A stretch of DNA of 64,000 nt from Deltaproteobacteria bacterium (GTDB lineage: Bacteria > Desulfobacterota > GWC2-55-46), in contig JACRCL010000016.1 in NCBI GenBank assembly GCA_016219015.1, positions 1 through 64,000 on the forward strand. Direction: 5' to 3'. The position numbers were made by a program, and so were the translations under genes. The notes under the pieces are model-generated. The model made no database searches. It was given only the letters and a program-made list of their open reading frames with translations, and was not told where the DNA came from. Of this stretch, positions 1 to 8,130 are shown one piece after another (the first letter of the stretch is position 1; the number at the start of each line of letters is the position of its first letter).

Positions 1-184
1 ACGAAACAGGCTCTTGGGGCCTGAGGTTGGGCACAGGTTCATCTCCCCCGTATTACCCGGGCGTCCCAGGGTAACTTTTACCAAGTAGCGGCCTTGAAAT
101 CCACTGTCTATAATATACAAGGGTGGGCTGTGCCCACCATTTAAATAGCACAGTAAGCATTTGCCGACCTATTAACACGACCGC
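1..184. other. Intergenic edge, no gene seen
   Basis: No convincing coding frame is visible in this stretch downstream of the minus-strand gene that ends at 185. It contains a small inverted repeat (GGTGGGC-TGT-GCCCACC, about 122-138). A related GGTGGG...GCCCACC palindrome occurs at about 6502-6517. Such short GC-rich palindromes are common intergenic repeats, and nothing more specific can be said. Confidence 0.5.
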
Positions 185-2077
185 CTAATACCCCATCTCC
201 CTCAAATAAGCCTCTGCCTGATTGAGGCCGAGCGAGGCCGCCTTCCTCAGATTATAGACCGCCCTATCCGTCTCCCCGAGCTTTGAGCTTATAACCCCGA
301 GGTTATAGTACGCGATCGCGTCGTCCGGGTTTATGGCGAGAGCCGCGTTGAAGTCATCGGTAGCCCACTTGTACTCGCCCTTTTTCATGAAGACCCCGCC
401 CCTGTTTATATAAGCCCCGGCAAAGCCGGGGTCGAGCGCTATCGAAGCGTTGTAATCCGCCAGCGCGGAATCGAGGTCGTCGAGGCCGGTGAAGGCGATG
501 CCCCTGTTGAAGTAGTCCCTTGCAAGCCTCGGGTCGCCGGGGCTCGACTCTATGTGTCTGCTTAAATCCCTTACCGCGTACCCGAACTCGCCGAGGTTTA
601 TGTACGCGGTCGCGCGGTTAAGGAGCGCGTCGGTGTTTTGGGGGTTCAGGGCGAGCGCCCTTGTGAAGTCTTCGAGCGATTCACCTGGCATCCCGGCCTT
701 AAGATATGCGACGCCCCTGTTGTTATACGCGTCGGCGTAGCCGGGGTCTATCTTCAAGGCCTTGTCATAATTATCTATCGCCTTCTTCAAATCGCCCCTG
801 TCTTTGTAGGCTATGCCGAGGTTACTGTAGCCTACGGGCTCGTCAGGGTAGACCTGAATCTCGCGCGACCAGAGGCTTACAGGGTCTTTCCAGACAGCCT
901 CCTGCCTTATGGTAATGAAAGCGAGAGGGACAAAGATAATTATCAGCAAGGCTGTCTTTACGACTCTGCCCCGGCCTAAGCATAACAGGGCCGCGACTAT
1001 AATGAACGGCCCGAGCGCAGGCAAATACATATACCTGTCAGCCGCGGCCTGCGAGCCGACCTGAATAACCCCGATTACAGGCGCGAGCGTCACCAGATAA
1101 TAGAGCCACGCGGCCATGTAGAGCTTATTGCTTTTTAATTTGTAAACGCAGAAGGCCGTTATCGCGATAACGACGACAATCGGCGCGAGGTAATGATAAT
1201 CTGAGATATTCGGGCTAACCTCACGCGGGTAAAAAGGCGCAAGGCCGAAGGGCAGGACGGTCTTGTACAGATAGAACGCGAGCGACCATAGCGCCGTAAG
1301 GAGGCGGGACGCGAGCGGGAAGCCCTCCATCGGCGCTATGGCCTCGGCGGACGATTGCGCCCAGAGGGTCAAAAGCGCGGCCCCAACGCTCAAAAGGAAG
1401 AAAGGCGCCTTCTCAAGGAGACGTTTTTTTACGGGGCTGGTATTTACGGGATAGAAATCTAAAATGAGCAGGACCGCCGGGAGTATAACGGCTATGGGCT
1501 TGCTCATCAGAGCCAGGGCGAAAGCGACGAGCGACGCGATATAGCCTGTGGCCGAGCCTTGTCTTTTATAATTGAGGTAGAAAAGCACGCTCATGAAGAA
1601 AAATAGCCCGCTCAGAACATCCTTTCTCCCTGAGGCCCATGAGACCGATTCCACGTGGAGCGGATGGAGCCCGAAAAGGAGCGCGGCAACACCTCCGGCA
1701 AAGGCCGCGTTCCTCCTGTCCCCGCCGTAATTGAAAAGCCGCGCGGTTATAAGCCCCACGAGAAAGGTATTTACCGCGTGGAGTATTATGTTCTCAAGGT
1801 GGTACGGGAACGGATTTAGGCCCCAGAGGCGGAAATCGATCGCGAAGGAGAGCATCGTAAGCGGGTGCCAGTTCGCCACGAGGACGCTCGTGAAGACGTG
1901 CCTTAAAAAACCAAAATTGAGCGAGCGGATATCGGGGTTATCGTATATATACGCCTGGTCGTCCCAGTTGACGAACCCGTGCTGCAAAGAGGGGAGGTAT
2001 ACAAGAAAGGCCGCCAGCGCGGCCAGGAAAGCCGCCGTGTACGCGTACCTGTCAATCTTATCCTTAAAGACATCCAT
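185..2077 (-). CDS. TMTC-like GT-C membrane protein with TPR tail (paralogue A)
   Basis: A 630-residue polytopic membrane protein. The N-terminal ~400 residues hold about ten hydrophobic segments. The C-terminal ~220 residues are six TPR-type repeats ending near the stop. An acidic pair follows the first membrane segment (NWDD, D39-D40), and a conserved HPLHVESVSW loop lies at ~138-147. These are hallmarks of the TMTC family (GT-C fold, TPR tail), whose eukaryotic members transfer mannose from a dolichol-phosphate donor to proteins. Here the donor would be a polyprenyl-phosphate sugar acting on the periplasmic side, which is inference. It is convergent with nothing upstream and divergent from a DPM1-like GT2 gene at 2.2 kb, a plausible donor-synthesis partner. 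The ATG start lacks an obvious ribosome-binding site. It could instead be an undescribed polymer-processing protein. Confidence 0.8.
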   Translation of the reverse strand: MDVFKDKIDRYAYTAAFLAALAAFLVYLPSLQHGFVNWDDQAYIYDNPDIRSLNFGFLRHVFTSVLVANWHPLTMLSFAIDFRLWGLNPFPYHLENIILHAVNTFLVGLITARLFNYGGDRRNAAFAGGVAALLFGLHPLHVESVSWASGRKDVLSGLFFFMSVLFYLNYKRQGSATGYIASLVAFALALMSKPIAVILPAVLLILDFYPVNTSPVKKRLLEKAPFFLLSVGAALLTLWAQSSAEAIAPMEGFPLASRLLTALWSLAFYLYKTVLPFGLAPFYPREVSPNISDYHYLAPIVVVIAITAFCVYKLKSNKLYMAAWLYYLVTLAPVIGVIQVGSQAAADRYMYLPALGPFIIVAALLCLGRGRVVKTALLIIIFVPLAFITIRQEAVWKDPVSLWSREIQVYPDEPVGYSNLGIAYKDRGDLKKAIDNYDKALKIDPGYADAYNNRGVAYLKAGMPGESLEDFTRALALNPQNTDALLNRATAYINLGEFGYAVRDLSRHIESSPGDPRLARDYFNRGIAFTGLDDLDSALADYNASIALDPGFAGAYINRGGVFMKKGEYKWATDDFNAALAINPDDAIAYYNLGVISSKLGETDRAVYNLRKAASLGLNQAEAYLREMGY

Positions 2078-2215
2078 GGGGTATTAATACCAGAAAAGCG
2101 CGTATCAGGTCAAAGCGCTTTAGGGCCAGGGCCTTATTTCATTGACAGGGGCGGCCTTAATCTGCAATAATTTCCTTTGCTTAGGGACTATTCCCCGGAA
2201 AAAAACAGACCGCCT

Positions 2216-2983
2216 ATGCTCCACGGAAAAAAGATAGTCGTAGTCCTCCCGGCGTACCACGCAGAGAAGACCCTCCTCATGACGTACAATGACATCCCCT
2301 TCGACATTGTAGACGACGTCGTGCTTGTGGACGATTGCTCAAGCGACAATACCGTGGCCGAGGGCAAGAGGCTCGGCATAAAGAATATCGTCGTCCATGA
2401 CAGGAACACCGGCTACGGCGGGAACCAGAAGACCTGCTACAAAGAGGCCCTGCGTCTTGGCGCGGACATAGTCGTGATGGTCCACCCGGACTACCAGTAC
2501 GCGCCGAAGCTCATAACGGCAATGGCCTCGATGATAGCCTCGGGCGAGTATGACTGCGTCCTCGGCTCAAGGATACTGGGGACGGGCGCGCTCAGGGGCG
2601 GGATGCCGTTCTACAAGTATGTTTCAAACAGGTTCCTGACATTGGCCGAGAACATGCTCCTGAAGGAGAAGATATCGGAGTACCATACCGGCTACCGCGC
2701 GTTCAGCAGGGAGGTGCTTGAGAAGATACCCCTCCTCGAGAACTCGGACGACTTCGTCTTCGACAACCAGATGCTCGCCCAGGTAGCCTACTTCGGCTTC
2801 AGGATTGGAGAGATAAGCTGCCCCACCAAGTATTTTACCGAGGCGTCTTCCATAAACTTCAGGAGGAGCGTCGTCTACGGCTTCGGCGTGCTTTCAACGG
2901 CCATGAAGTTCAAGCTGCAGAAGATGGGGATTAAGAAATACCCTATCTTCGATAATGGCGGAAGAAGACTAAGTAAGCTCTGA
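2216..2983 (+). CDS. GT2 glycosyltransferase, DPM1-like
   Basis: A GT-A fold family 2 glycosyltransferase of about 255 residues without C-terminal membrane segments, resembling the catalytic domain of dolichyl/polyprenyl-phosphate sugar synthases. Visible features are [12 protein letters not shown] at the N-terminus, the [11 protein letters not shown] nucleotide-binding motif, and MVHPDYQY where other members have D-x-D. This HPD variant is typical of one soluble subfamily. A TTG at 2177 would add 13 residues. The ATG at 2216 is preferred because homologous proteins begin just before the KKIVVVLP strand, though neither start has a clear Shine-Dalgarno. It is divergent from a TMTC-like gene and may make its lipid-linked donor (inference). 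Confidence 0.8.
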   Translation: MLHGKKIVVVLPAYHAEKTLLMTYNDIPFDIVDDVVLVDDCSSDNTVAEGKRLGIKNIVVHDRNTGYGGNQKTCYKEALRLGADIVVMVHPDYQYAPKLITAMASMIASGEYDCVLGSRILGTGALRGGMPFYKYVSNRFLTLAENMLLKEKISEYHTGYRAFSREVLEKIPLLENSDDFVFDNQMLAQVAYFGFRIGEISCPTKYFTEASSINFRRSVVYGFGVLSTAMKFKLQKMGIKKYPIFDNGGRRLSKL

Positions 2984-3001
2984 TTAAATTATTACTCTTT
3001 C

Positions 3002-3088
3002 TGTCATTCTGAGGGAGCGGAGCGACCGAAGAATCTCGTAACTTGCTGATCGTCTACTACGAGATTCTTCGCTACGCTCAGAATGACA
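3002..3088. repeat. Repeat A copy 1 (palindromic, MITE-like)
   Basis: An 87-bp element with 12-bp perfect terminal inverted repeats (TGTCATTCTGAG ... CTCAGAATGACA) and an internal GAAGAATC...GATTCTTC pair. A second copy lies at 6005-6093. Reading across it gives the familiar spurious HSERSEE peptide, so no gene is called here. It lies in the gap between a GT2 gene and a TMTC-like gene. Confidence 0.8.
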
Positions 3089-3097
3089 TGCGGTTAT

Positions 3098-3211
3098 GAA
3101 CACGCATAGCGAGCGCATTCCCCGCTGCTTGCAGCGGGGTCTTAGCGAGCGAATCGAAATTTTTTCCTTATGTGTCGAAGATTCCCCGCAGCTTGCTGCG
3201 GGGAGATTCAA
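3098..3211. repeat. Repeat B copy 1
   Basis: A ~114-bp intergenic repeat. It is built from GAACACGCATAGCGAGCGC, a CCCCGCTGCTTGCAGCGGGG hairpin, an AGCGAGCGAATCGAAA segment, CTTATGTGTCGAAGATT, and a second CCCCGCAGCTTGCTGCGGGG hairpin. Other copies or part-copies lie at 10051-10167, 11374-11403, 21490-21583 and 27849-27937, in both orientations. It is probably non-coding and able to fold into two stable hairpins. Confidence 0.8.
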
Positions 3212-3235
3212 TTAATAAGAGGTTCCCTAAATAAT

Positions 3236-4903
3236 TTATTGCGTCCGTAGCATCGCGCCCTTCTTTTTCGCCTCCAACGCCCTTTCATCCTCTCCGAGCC
3301 CTGAATACGCCTCGCTCAGTAGGTCGTAGGCTGAAGGCATCTCCGGGTTTATCCTTATCGCCTCGTTCAGGTCATTGATAGCGTCTTTGAAGTCCCCGGT
3401 CTTAAGCTCAGCCAGCCCCCTGTTGTAATAGGCCTCCATAAAGTCCGGCTTAAGCTCAAGGGCCCTGTTGAAGTCCTCTATGGCCTTTTGATACTCGCCA
3501 AGCCCGTTGTACGCGCTGCCCCTGTTCACGTACGAGTCCGCGAAGCCGGTATTGAGCGCTATCCCCGCTGTATAGTCCTCAATGGCCTTATCGAAGAGCC
3601 CTCTGTCCTCATAGGCCATGCCCCTGTTTATGTACGCGATAGGCACGGTTGTAGGGAAAAGCCTTATCTCATGCGACCAGAAAGATATCTCGTCTTTCCA
3701 GACCTGTATCTGCTTGAAAGTCGATAGAGATAAAAAAACAGCCGCTGACAGAAAGAGCGCGATTACCACGGGCCGGAAGGACTTTGCCTTCCGATACAAC
3801 CGTGCCCCTCCTGCACCAGCCAATAACGCGATGGAAAGCCCCGGCAGATAGGTATACCTGTCAGCCGCCGCCTGCCCCCCGGCCTGCACTATGCCTATGA
3901 CAGGCAGGAGCGTGATCAGATAGTAGAGCCAGGCCGATAGGAAGAGCTTGCGCCTTTTCCAGGTAAGTACGCAAAAGACCGTTATTGCCGCGAATACTGC
4001 CACGGGCAGGAGGTACTCCAAAGATAGCGGGTCGATATTTACGGCCCTCGGGTAGTACGGCGCGAGCCCCACGGGCAATATTGTCTTATATAGATAAAAT
4101 ATATACGCGCGCAGAGCGGAGAACACGCGGATATAAAGAGGGTATCTTTCAAGCGGTATTATCGCCCCGCCCGCCTTCTGCGCCCAGACGGTGGCGAGCG
4201 CGGAAGCTCCGCTTAAAAAAAAGAACGGGATCTTTTCGACGATAATCGCCGCCCCGTTTTTGAACCTCTCCGCAGGGTAATAGTCGATTATCAGGAGAAC
4301 AAGGGGCAGGGTTATTGCCATGGGCTTGCTAATGAGCGCGAGCGCGAAAAGCGCGAGCGAGGCGATGTAATGCGCCCATTTAAAACCTCTCAAATACCTG
4401 ACATAAAAATATACGCTCAAAAGGAAGAAGAACGCGCAAAGTACGTCCTTCCTCTCGGAGACCCACGCCACTGACTCGACCCTCAGGGGATGGACCGCGA
4501 AAAAGAGCCCGGCGAGGAATGACGCGCCCAGGGCCACGCCCCGGTCCCGCGCCTCCTTAAACCCGAAAAGGCTGAAGACCACAAGCGCGACAAGGAATGC
4601 GTTCGCTGAATGTAGGGCGACGCTTGTCAGATGGTGCCCTGCCGGGTTCAGGCCCCAGAGCCTGTAATCCATCGCGTGGGATACCATCGTCAGCGGGTGC
4701 CAGTTCGCCACGGCCGGGGTGGTGAACGCCCATCTGAGGAACTCGATGCCGAAAGAGCGGATATTCGGGTTGTTGAGGACATATGCCGGGTCGTCCCAGT
4801 TGACGAACCCGTTATGGAGGGCCGGGATATATAAAAGGAAAGTTATAACGGCTAAGAGGAGGAATACGGGAGCTGGAGCGGTTTTTTGGGTCAAAGAACG
4901 CAT
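3236..4903 (-). CDS. TMTC-like GT-C membrane protein with TPR tail (paralogue B)
   Basis: A 555-residue paralogue of the protein at 185-2077, sharing FVNWDD (D37-D38), ANWHPLTM, VHPLRVESVAW, a SKPMA segment and GQAAADRYTYLPG. About ten membrane segments are followed by four TPR repeats (roughly residues 415-550). In the TMTC family the acidic pair after the first membrane helix is part of the catalytic site facing the exoplasmic side. The protein therefore looks catalytically competent, but substrate and acceptor are unknown. It is flanked by palindromic repeats on both sides, so it is probably transcribed alone. Confidence 0.8.
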   Translation of the reverse strand: MRSLTQKTAPAPVFLLLAVITFLLYIPALHNGFVNWDDPAYVLNNPNIRSFGIEFLRWAFTTPAVANWHPLTMVSHAMDYRLWGLNPAGHHLTSVALHSANAFLVALVVFSLFGFKEARDRGVALGASFLAGLFFAVHPLRVESVAWVSERKDVLCAFFFLLSVYFYVRYLRGFKWAHYIASLALFALALISKPMAITLPLVLLIIDYYPAERFKNGAAIIVEKIPFFFLSGASALATVWAQKAGGAIIPLERYPLYIRVFSALRAYIFYLYKTILPVGLAPYYPRAVNIDPLSLEYLLPVAVFAAITVFCVLTWKRRKLFLSAWLYYLITLLPVIGIVQAGGQAAADRYTYLPGLSIALLAGAGGARLYRKAKSFRPVVIALFLSAAVFLSLSTFKQIQVWKDEISFWSHEIRLFPTTVPIAYINRGMAYEDRGLFDKAIEDYTAGIALNTGFADSYVNRGSAYNGLGEYQKAIEDFNRALELKPDFMEAYYNRGLAELKTGDFKDAINDLNEAIRINPEMPSAYDLLSEAYSGLGEDERALEAKKKGAMLRTQ

Positions 4904-4965
4904 TTATGGTTTAAAGGGGAAGACGCCTTTCAGCTCCCTTGCGGTTATAAGCTTAAGGAGCTCTT

Positions 4966-5002
4966 GTTGTCATTGCGAGGAGCGAAGCGACGAAGCAATC
5001 TC
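4966..5002. repeat. Short dispersed repeat (ERSDEAIS-type)
   Basis: A GC-rich stretch reading GTCATTGCGAGGAGCGAAGC then GACGAAGCAATCTC. It is the widespread intergenic repeat that is often mistranslated as a CEERSDEAIS peptide. It is a single copy here, between two minus-strand genes, and is not coding. Confidence 0.6.
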
Positions 5003-5059
5003 AAGCTGCCAAAATCAAAGACGATCAGAGGCTCCCTTTGAATAATTATCAAAATTCGC

Positions 5060-5560
5060 CTAACACGGCCCGCACCCGCCGCCGCACCCGTCGTCGTGCG
5101 TGCCGCCGAGGTTCAGTCCGCAGTCAGGGCAGACGGCGGCCCCCTTCATGTCAGACCCGCACGCGGGGCATTGGCCCGCCTCTATTTTCTGCTCGGCCTC
5201 TCTTACCTCCGGGTTCATCTTGTCCCAGATAGACTGGAGCTTGTCGATAGCCACGCGGACGAGCGACTGCTTCACGAATATGCCGAAATCCCCGCCGCAC
5301 CCGCCGGAGCAGGAGTTGTCCTTGGTCATCCTCAGTATGTTATTCTCGACCCCGCTCGCCTCAAGCGCGCTTGAGAGCCTCGTTATTATGTCGTAGTCGC
5401 CCTCCTCGACGCAGACGAACGCGCCCTCGGCCTTCGGCACTTCCTTTTGCCGGGCGGCCTCTTCGGGCGTAAGGAGAGGCATTTCGCAGCTCCTGCAAAC
5501 ACTAATGTGCGCGAAGTACTCCGCGCCGCACTGCGGGCAGATCTTGACCTGTTCTTCCAT
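5060..5560 (-). CDS. Double zinc-ribbon protein with central DUF2007-like segment
   Basis: A 166-residue soluble protein with a zinc ribbon at each end. The N-terminal ribbon is CPQCGAEY...CRSCEMPL, and the C-terminal one is CPACGSDM...CPDCGLNL followed by a Cys/Gly-rich tail (CGGGCGPC). The middle (about 45-110) reads like the small sensory/putative signal-transducing DUF2007 fold (EGDYDIITRLSSALEASGVE). The role is unknown. The ribbons suggest zinc or nucleic-acid/protein binding rather than catalysis. It starts with ATG and the sequence has no membrane segment. A bidirectional hairpin lies just upstream. Confidence 0.65.
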   Translation of the reverse strand: MEEQVKICPQCGAEYFAHISVCRSCEMPLLTPEEAARQKEVPKAEGAFVCVEEGDYDIITRLSSALEASGVENNILRMTKDNSCSGGCGGDFGIFVKQSLVRVAIDKLQSIWDKMNPEVREAEQKIEAGQCPACGSDMKGAAVCPDCGLNLGGTHDDGCGGGCGPC

Positions 5561-5644
5561 TTACATATCCTTTATAATATTATATAGTATTGTTCAAGGT
5601 TTTCCTTCAGGGCTTGATTATACCATAGAGTCGTGATACAAATA

Positions 5645-5668
5645 AAAGCCGATTTTTCCGGCTTTTTT
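5645..5668 (+). terminator. Intrinsic terminator-like hairpin, bidirectional
   Basis: Stem AAAGCCG/CGGCTTT with a 7-nt loop, followed by a T-run on the + strand and TTTTATT on the minus strand. It separates the minus-strand zinc-ribbon gene from the + strand tRNA-Ser. Confidence 0.65.
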
Positions 5669-5701
5669 CTATTGAGGCTTATCGTTGGACCGGGGGCTTT
5701 G

Positions 5702-5793
<92 letters not shown>

Positions 5794-5929
5794 GTATTGC
5801 CCTGCGGCGTTAAGGGATTCGAACGACGCCCTCACGCCGACCAGGTGGGAGGATGAGGCTTCAGGATGAAGCCGGAAGTGAGGGCGGCCGGGGTCGTAAG
5901 GAGGAGGCAGGAAGCCGACGACTGAAGAC

Positions 5930-5955
5930 CGAATCCCCCCCTCTCCGCCAGTATT
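5930..5955 (+). repeat. Duplicated 3' end of tRNA-Ser
   Basis: A 26-bp perfect direct repeat of positions 5773-5798, that is, the T-arm/acceptor 3' half, the CCA and five downstream bases (GTATT), with a period of 157 bp. The intervening DNA holds no convincing gene. The layout resembles either an attachment-site scar or the tRNA-3'-end repeat units known from the E. coli tyrT locus. Confidence 0.8.
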
Positions 5956-6004
5956 CGTACCTGCGACATAGGCGAACGGCAAGTGGCGGGAAAATTCCTT
6001 AATC

Positions 6005-6093
6005 TGTCATTCTGAGCGCAGCGAAGAATCCCGGGGCTGATGAAATCAAAAAGTTGCGAGATTCTTCGACGCCTGCTGCTCCTCAGAATGACA
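6005..6093. repeat. Repeat A copy 2 (palindromic, MITE-like)
   Basis: An 89-bp element with the same terminal inverted repeats as the copy at 3002-3088 (TGTCATTCTGAG / CTCAGAATGACA) and an internal GAAGAATC / GATTCTTC pair. It lies between the two tRNA genes and is non-coding. Confidence 0.8.
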
Positions 6094-6185
6094 ACTTCGG
6101 GGACTTTTTCATTCTGATAAAGAACCCCCGCTTCTTGCAGGGATGCTCGATCTTACCAAAAAGCACTTAACAATAAAAACAAAAT

Positions 6186-6262
6186 GCGCCCGTGGCTCAG
6201 CTGGATAGAGCATCTGACTACGAATCAGAGGGTCGGGGGTTCGAATCCCTCCGGGCGCACCA
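6186..6262 (+). tRNA. tRNA-Arg (anticodon ACG)
   Basis: A 77-nt tRNA. Acceptor GCGCCCG pairs with CGGGCGC, followed by discriminator A and encoded CCA. The D-arm is GCTCAGCTGGATAGAGC and the T-loop GTTCGAATC. The anticodon loop CTACGAA places ACG at 6220-6222 (read as ICG, arginine CGN codons). It is followed immediately by a strong terminator, and its last 18 bases recur at 6420-6437. Confidence 0.95.
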
Positions 6263-6266
6263 AGAT

Positions 6267-6299
6267 AAAAAAAGGGGTGCATTTCGCACCCCTTTTTTT
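6267..6299 (+). terminator. Rho-independent terminator of tRNA-Arg
   Basis: A perfect 14-bp stem, AAAAAAAGGGGTGC/GCACCCCTTTTTTT, with loop ATTTC and a 7-T run, four bases after the tRNA CCA end. Confidence 0.9.
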
Positions 6300-6419
6300 A
6301 TCTCCGTATGTCGGGTTTGAACCCCCGAAGGAGGTCGTCCGGCAGTCCGCCGCAGCCATAGCGAGGCGGACAATACAAAAGAAAAGTTCCATGCCGGTGA
6401 TAGCCCGAAGGGCTATCTC

Positions 6420-6437
6420 ATCCCTCCGGGCGCACCA
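6420..6437 (+). repeat. Duplicated 3' end of tRNA-Arg
   Basis: An 18-bp perfect copy of the tRNA-Arg 3' end (ATCCCTCCGGGCGCACCA, also at 6245-6262), 175 bp downstream. It lies just before the AT-rich gene at 6543, as an attachment-site remnant or a tRNA-derived repeat unit would. Confidence 0.8.
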
Positions 6438-6542
6438 GCAAGTTTTTGTTTGCAGTAGCGTGATAATGTGATATGCAGGAATAGGAAAGAATGATGTCAA
6501 TGGTGGGGGTGCCCACCCTACGGAGCTGCCAAGGAGTGAACT

Positions 6543-7448
6543 ATGGATGAATGTCCTTTTTGTCAAGAGTTTAGTGATATAAAAACTGATGCTCGTACCG
6601 ATGGCCAGTTTATAAATTGTCCTCGTTGCGGTAAATATAAAATTACACTAGAAGCATTTACCGATTTGCGAAGCGAGGGCTTTGAACCTAGGGAGCGATC
6701 AAACATTTCTGCTTGGCTCAGAGAGAATGAGAGAAGCCATATCACTACTAATATTTTGGAAGGTTTACATAGTCTAAAAACTCCGAGTTTTCATGAGCGT
6801 GCGGATAAGCTTTTGATGGCTCTTGAAAGGAAAACTATATTTATAGGTGAAAAAATTAAACGTGACAAATCTTGGATAAGTTCGGCTTGGTGTATCAACG
6901 ATAAGGAATTAAATGAGATAATAAGCTATCTTGTTAGCGCAGGAAGGATAGCTTTAAGTAACACTAGTGATTTTAGTGAATGTAAGATTGCATTTAATGG
7001 TTGGGAGCATCTTGAACAACTCAAAAGAATCAATGCCGATAGCCCGCAAGGGTTTGTTGCAATGTGGTTTGAGGAAAGTTTAAAAAAAATCTATGATGAA
7101 GTAATTGCCCCAGCAATAATAGAGGCAGGGTATAAGCCACATCGTGTAGACCAAAGGGAACATAATAACAAAATTGATGACGAAATCATTGCCGAGATAA
7201 GGCGAAGCCGTTTCGTTTTGGCTGATTTCACAGGGCATCGGGGAGGAGTTTATTTCGAAGCAGGATTCGCAAAAGGATTGGGCATCGAAGTTTTTTGGAC
7301 ATGTCGAAAGGACGATATAGAAAATCTTCATTTTGATATACGGCAGTACAATTGTATTGAATGGGAACCAGACAAATTAGATGAATTCAAGCGAAGGATA
7401 ACTTTAAGAATTGAAAGTGTCCTTGGACGAGGAATTTATACAAGGTAG
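6543..7448 (+). CDS. Zinc-ribbon protein with nucleoside 2-deoxyribosyltransferase-like domain
   Basis: 301 residues. The N-terminal zinc ribbon has C4-x2-C7 and C26-x2-C29 (CPFC...CPRCGKY). A helical middle follows. The C-terminal ~125 residues carry GFVAMWF, a REHNNKIDDEI segment, RRSRFVLADFTG and GGVYFEAGFAKG. This is the pattern of the nucleoside deoxyribosyltransferase/TIR-like nucleotide-binding fold, with the YFE glutamate as likely catalytic residue. Proteins of this kind are seen in accessory and defence-associated DNA. A nucleotide-cleaving or sensing role is inference. The start is ATG with AAGGAG seven bases upstream. The gene is conspicuously AT-rich against its neighbours and follows a tRNA with a duplicated 3' end, which suggests horizontal acquisition. 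Confidence 0.75.
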   Translation: MDECPFCQEFSDIKTDARTDGQFINCPRCGKYKITLEAFTDLRSEGFEPRERSNISAWLRENERSHITTNILEGLHSLKTPSFHERADKLLMALERKTIFIGEKIKRDKSWISSAWCINDKELNEIISYLVSAGRIALSNTSDFSECKIAFNGWEHLEQLKRINADSPQGFVAMWFEESLKKIYDEVIAPAIIEAGYKPHRVDQREHNNKIDDEIIAEIRRSRFVLADFTGHRGGVYFEAGFAKGLGIEVFWTCRKDDIENLHFDIRQYNCIEWEPDKLDEFKRRITLRIESVLGRGIYTR

Positions 7449-7567
7449 TCAAGAAAACGATGAAGTCGAATCCTGTTCTTGTAAATTCAAGGCAACTTAG
7501 GAGCCTGTCGGAGAAATACTTTTAGCAGAAGGTATGAAATATTGACCTGAAAAGTGAGGGAGGGGTT

Positions 7568-7777
7568 ATGACTCAGCCTGTCTCAAAAAGGTATAGTAAC
7601 TGCAAACATTTTGATACCAGGCGTTGCCCGAACAGAGATGAGGATGCGATGATAAGAGTTCGGTATTTAGTCCATGAAGGTTCCGTGCCGATTTACGAAA
7701 GTTCCGATATCTTTGAAAAAGCGGACAGGCTCTGCGTCGAATGCGCTGAGTTTGAGGGTATAAGAAATGAACGATAA
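7568..7777 (+). CDS. Small cysteine-containing protein of unknown function
   Basis: 69 residues with four cysteines in two groups (SNCKHF...RRCPNR near the N-terminus, LCVECAEF near the C-terminus), as in a small metal-binding or redox protein. An excellent ribosome-binding site (GGGAGGGG) precedes the ATG, which supports a real gene. No membrane segment is visible. I do not recognise a characterised family. It follows the zinc-ribbon/deoxyribosyltransferase gene by 119 bp in the same direction and may belong to the same acquired segment. Confidence 0.55.
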   Translation: MTQPVSKRYSNCKHFDTRRCPNRDEDAMIRVRYLVHEGSVPIYESSDIFEKADRLCVECAEFEGIRNER

Positions 7778-8130
7778 GATAATAGCCTTGTATGTCGGGT
7801 TACGCTTTTAATCCAGCAAAATACAAAACAATAATCATTGGGTCTCGTTCCTCTGGCCAATTAAGGTCAATTTTCGACCATACCTTTTCCGTAGCTTCCC
7901 CCGCCCTTTTCTGATAAAATCTCCCTTCGAAATCGGCCCGTTATAAGGGTGACATCAGAGATTGCGGAAAAACCATTTCAGCCCGTTATTCCGGACGTAT
8001 AAGAAGAGATCAAGGAAGTTACGGGGTCCTTCTTCGCCTTCGGCTCCTCAAATTTTGGGGCTTTTTCCGCAACCTTTTTAGAATTATCTTTAGCGTCGCA
8101 AGAGGTTCCTTCACCATCATCTTAAGCATT
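7778..8130. other. 353-bp intergenic region, no gene seen
   Basis: No frame with coding character on either strand and no copy of the repeat families found elsewhere. Weak TATAAG-like hexamers occur but no convincing promoter pair. It presumably contains the promoter of the TMTC-like gene that follows. Confidence 0.4.

Noticed and set aside
2984-3211. 75-codon minus-strand open frame containing the CHSERSEES peptide
   Set aside because: It is the translation of repeats A and B; this peptide is a well-known artefact of palindromic intergenic repeats, and the frame has no ribosome-binding site.
6184-6566. Open frames over tRNA-Arg on both strands (LSWIEHL and RPEGFEPPTL peptides)
   Set aside because: Both are translations of the tRNA gene and its copy, common false genes.
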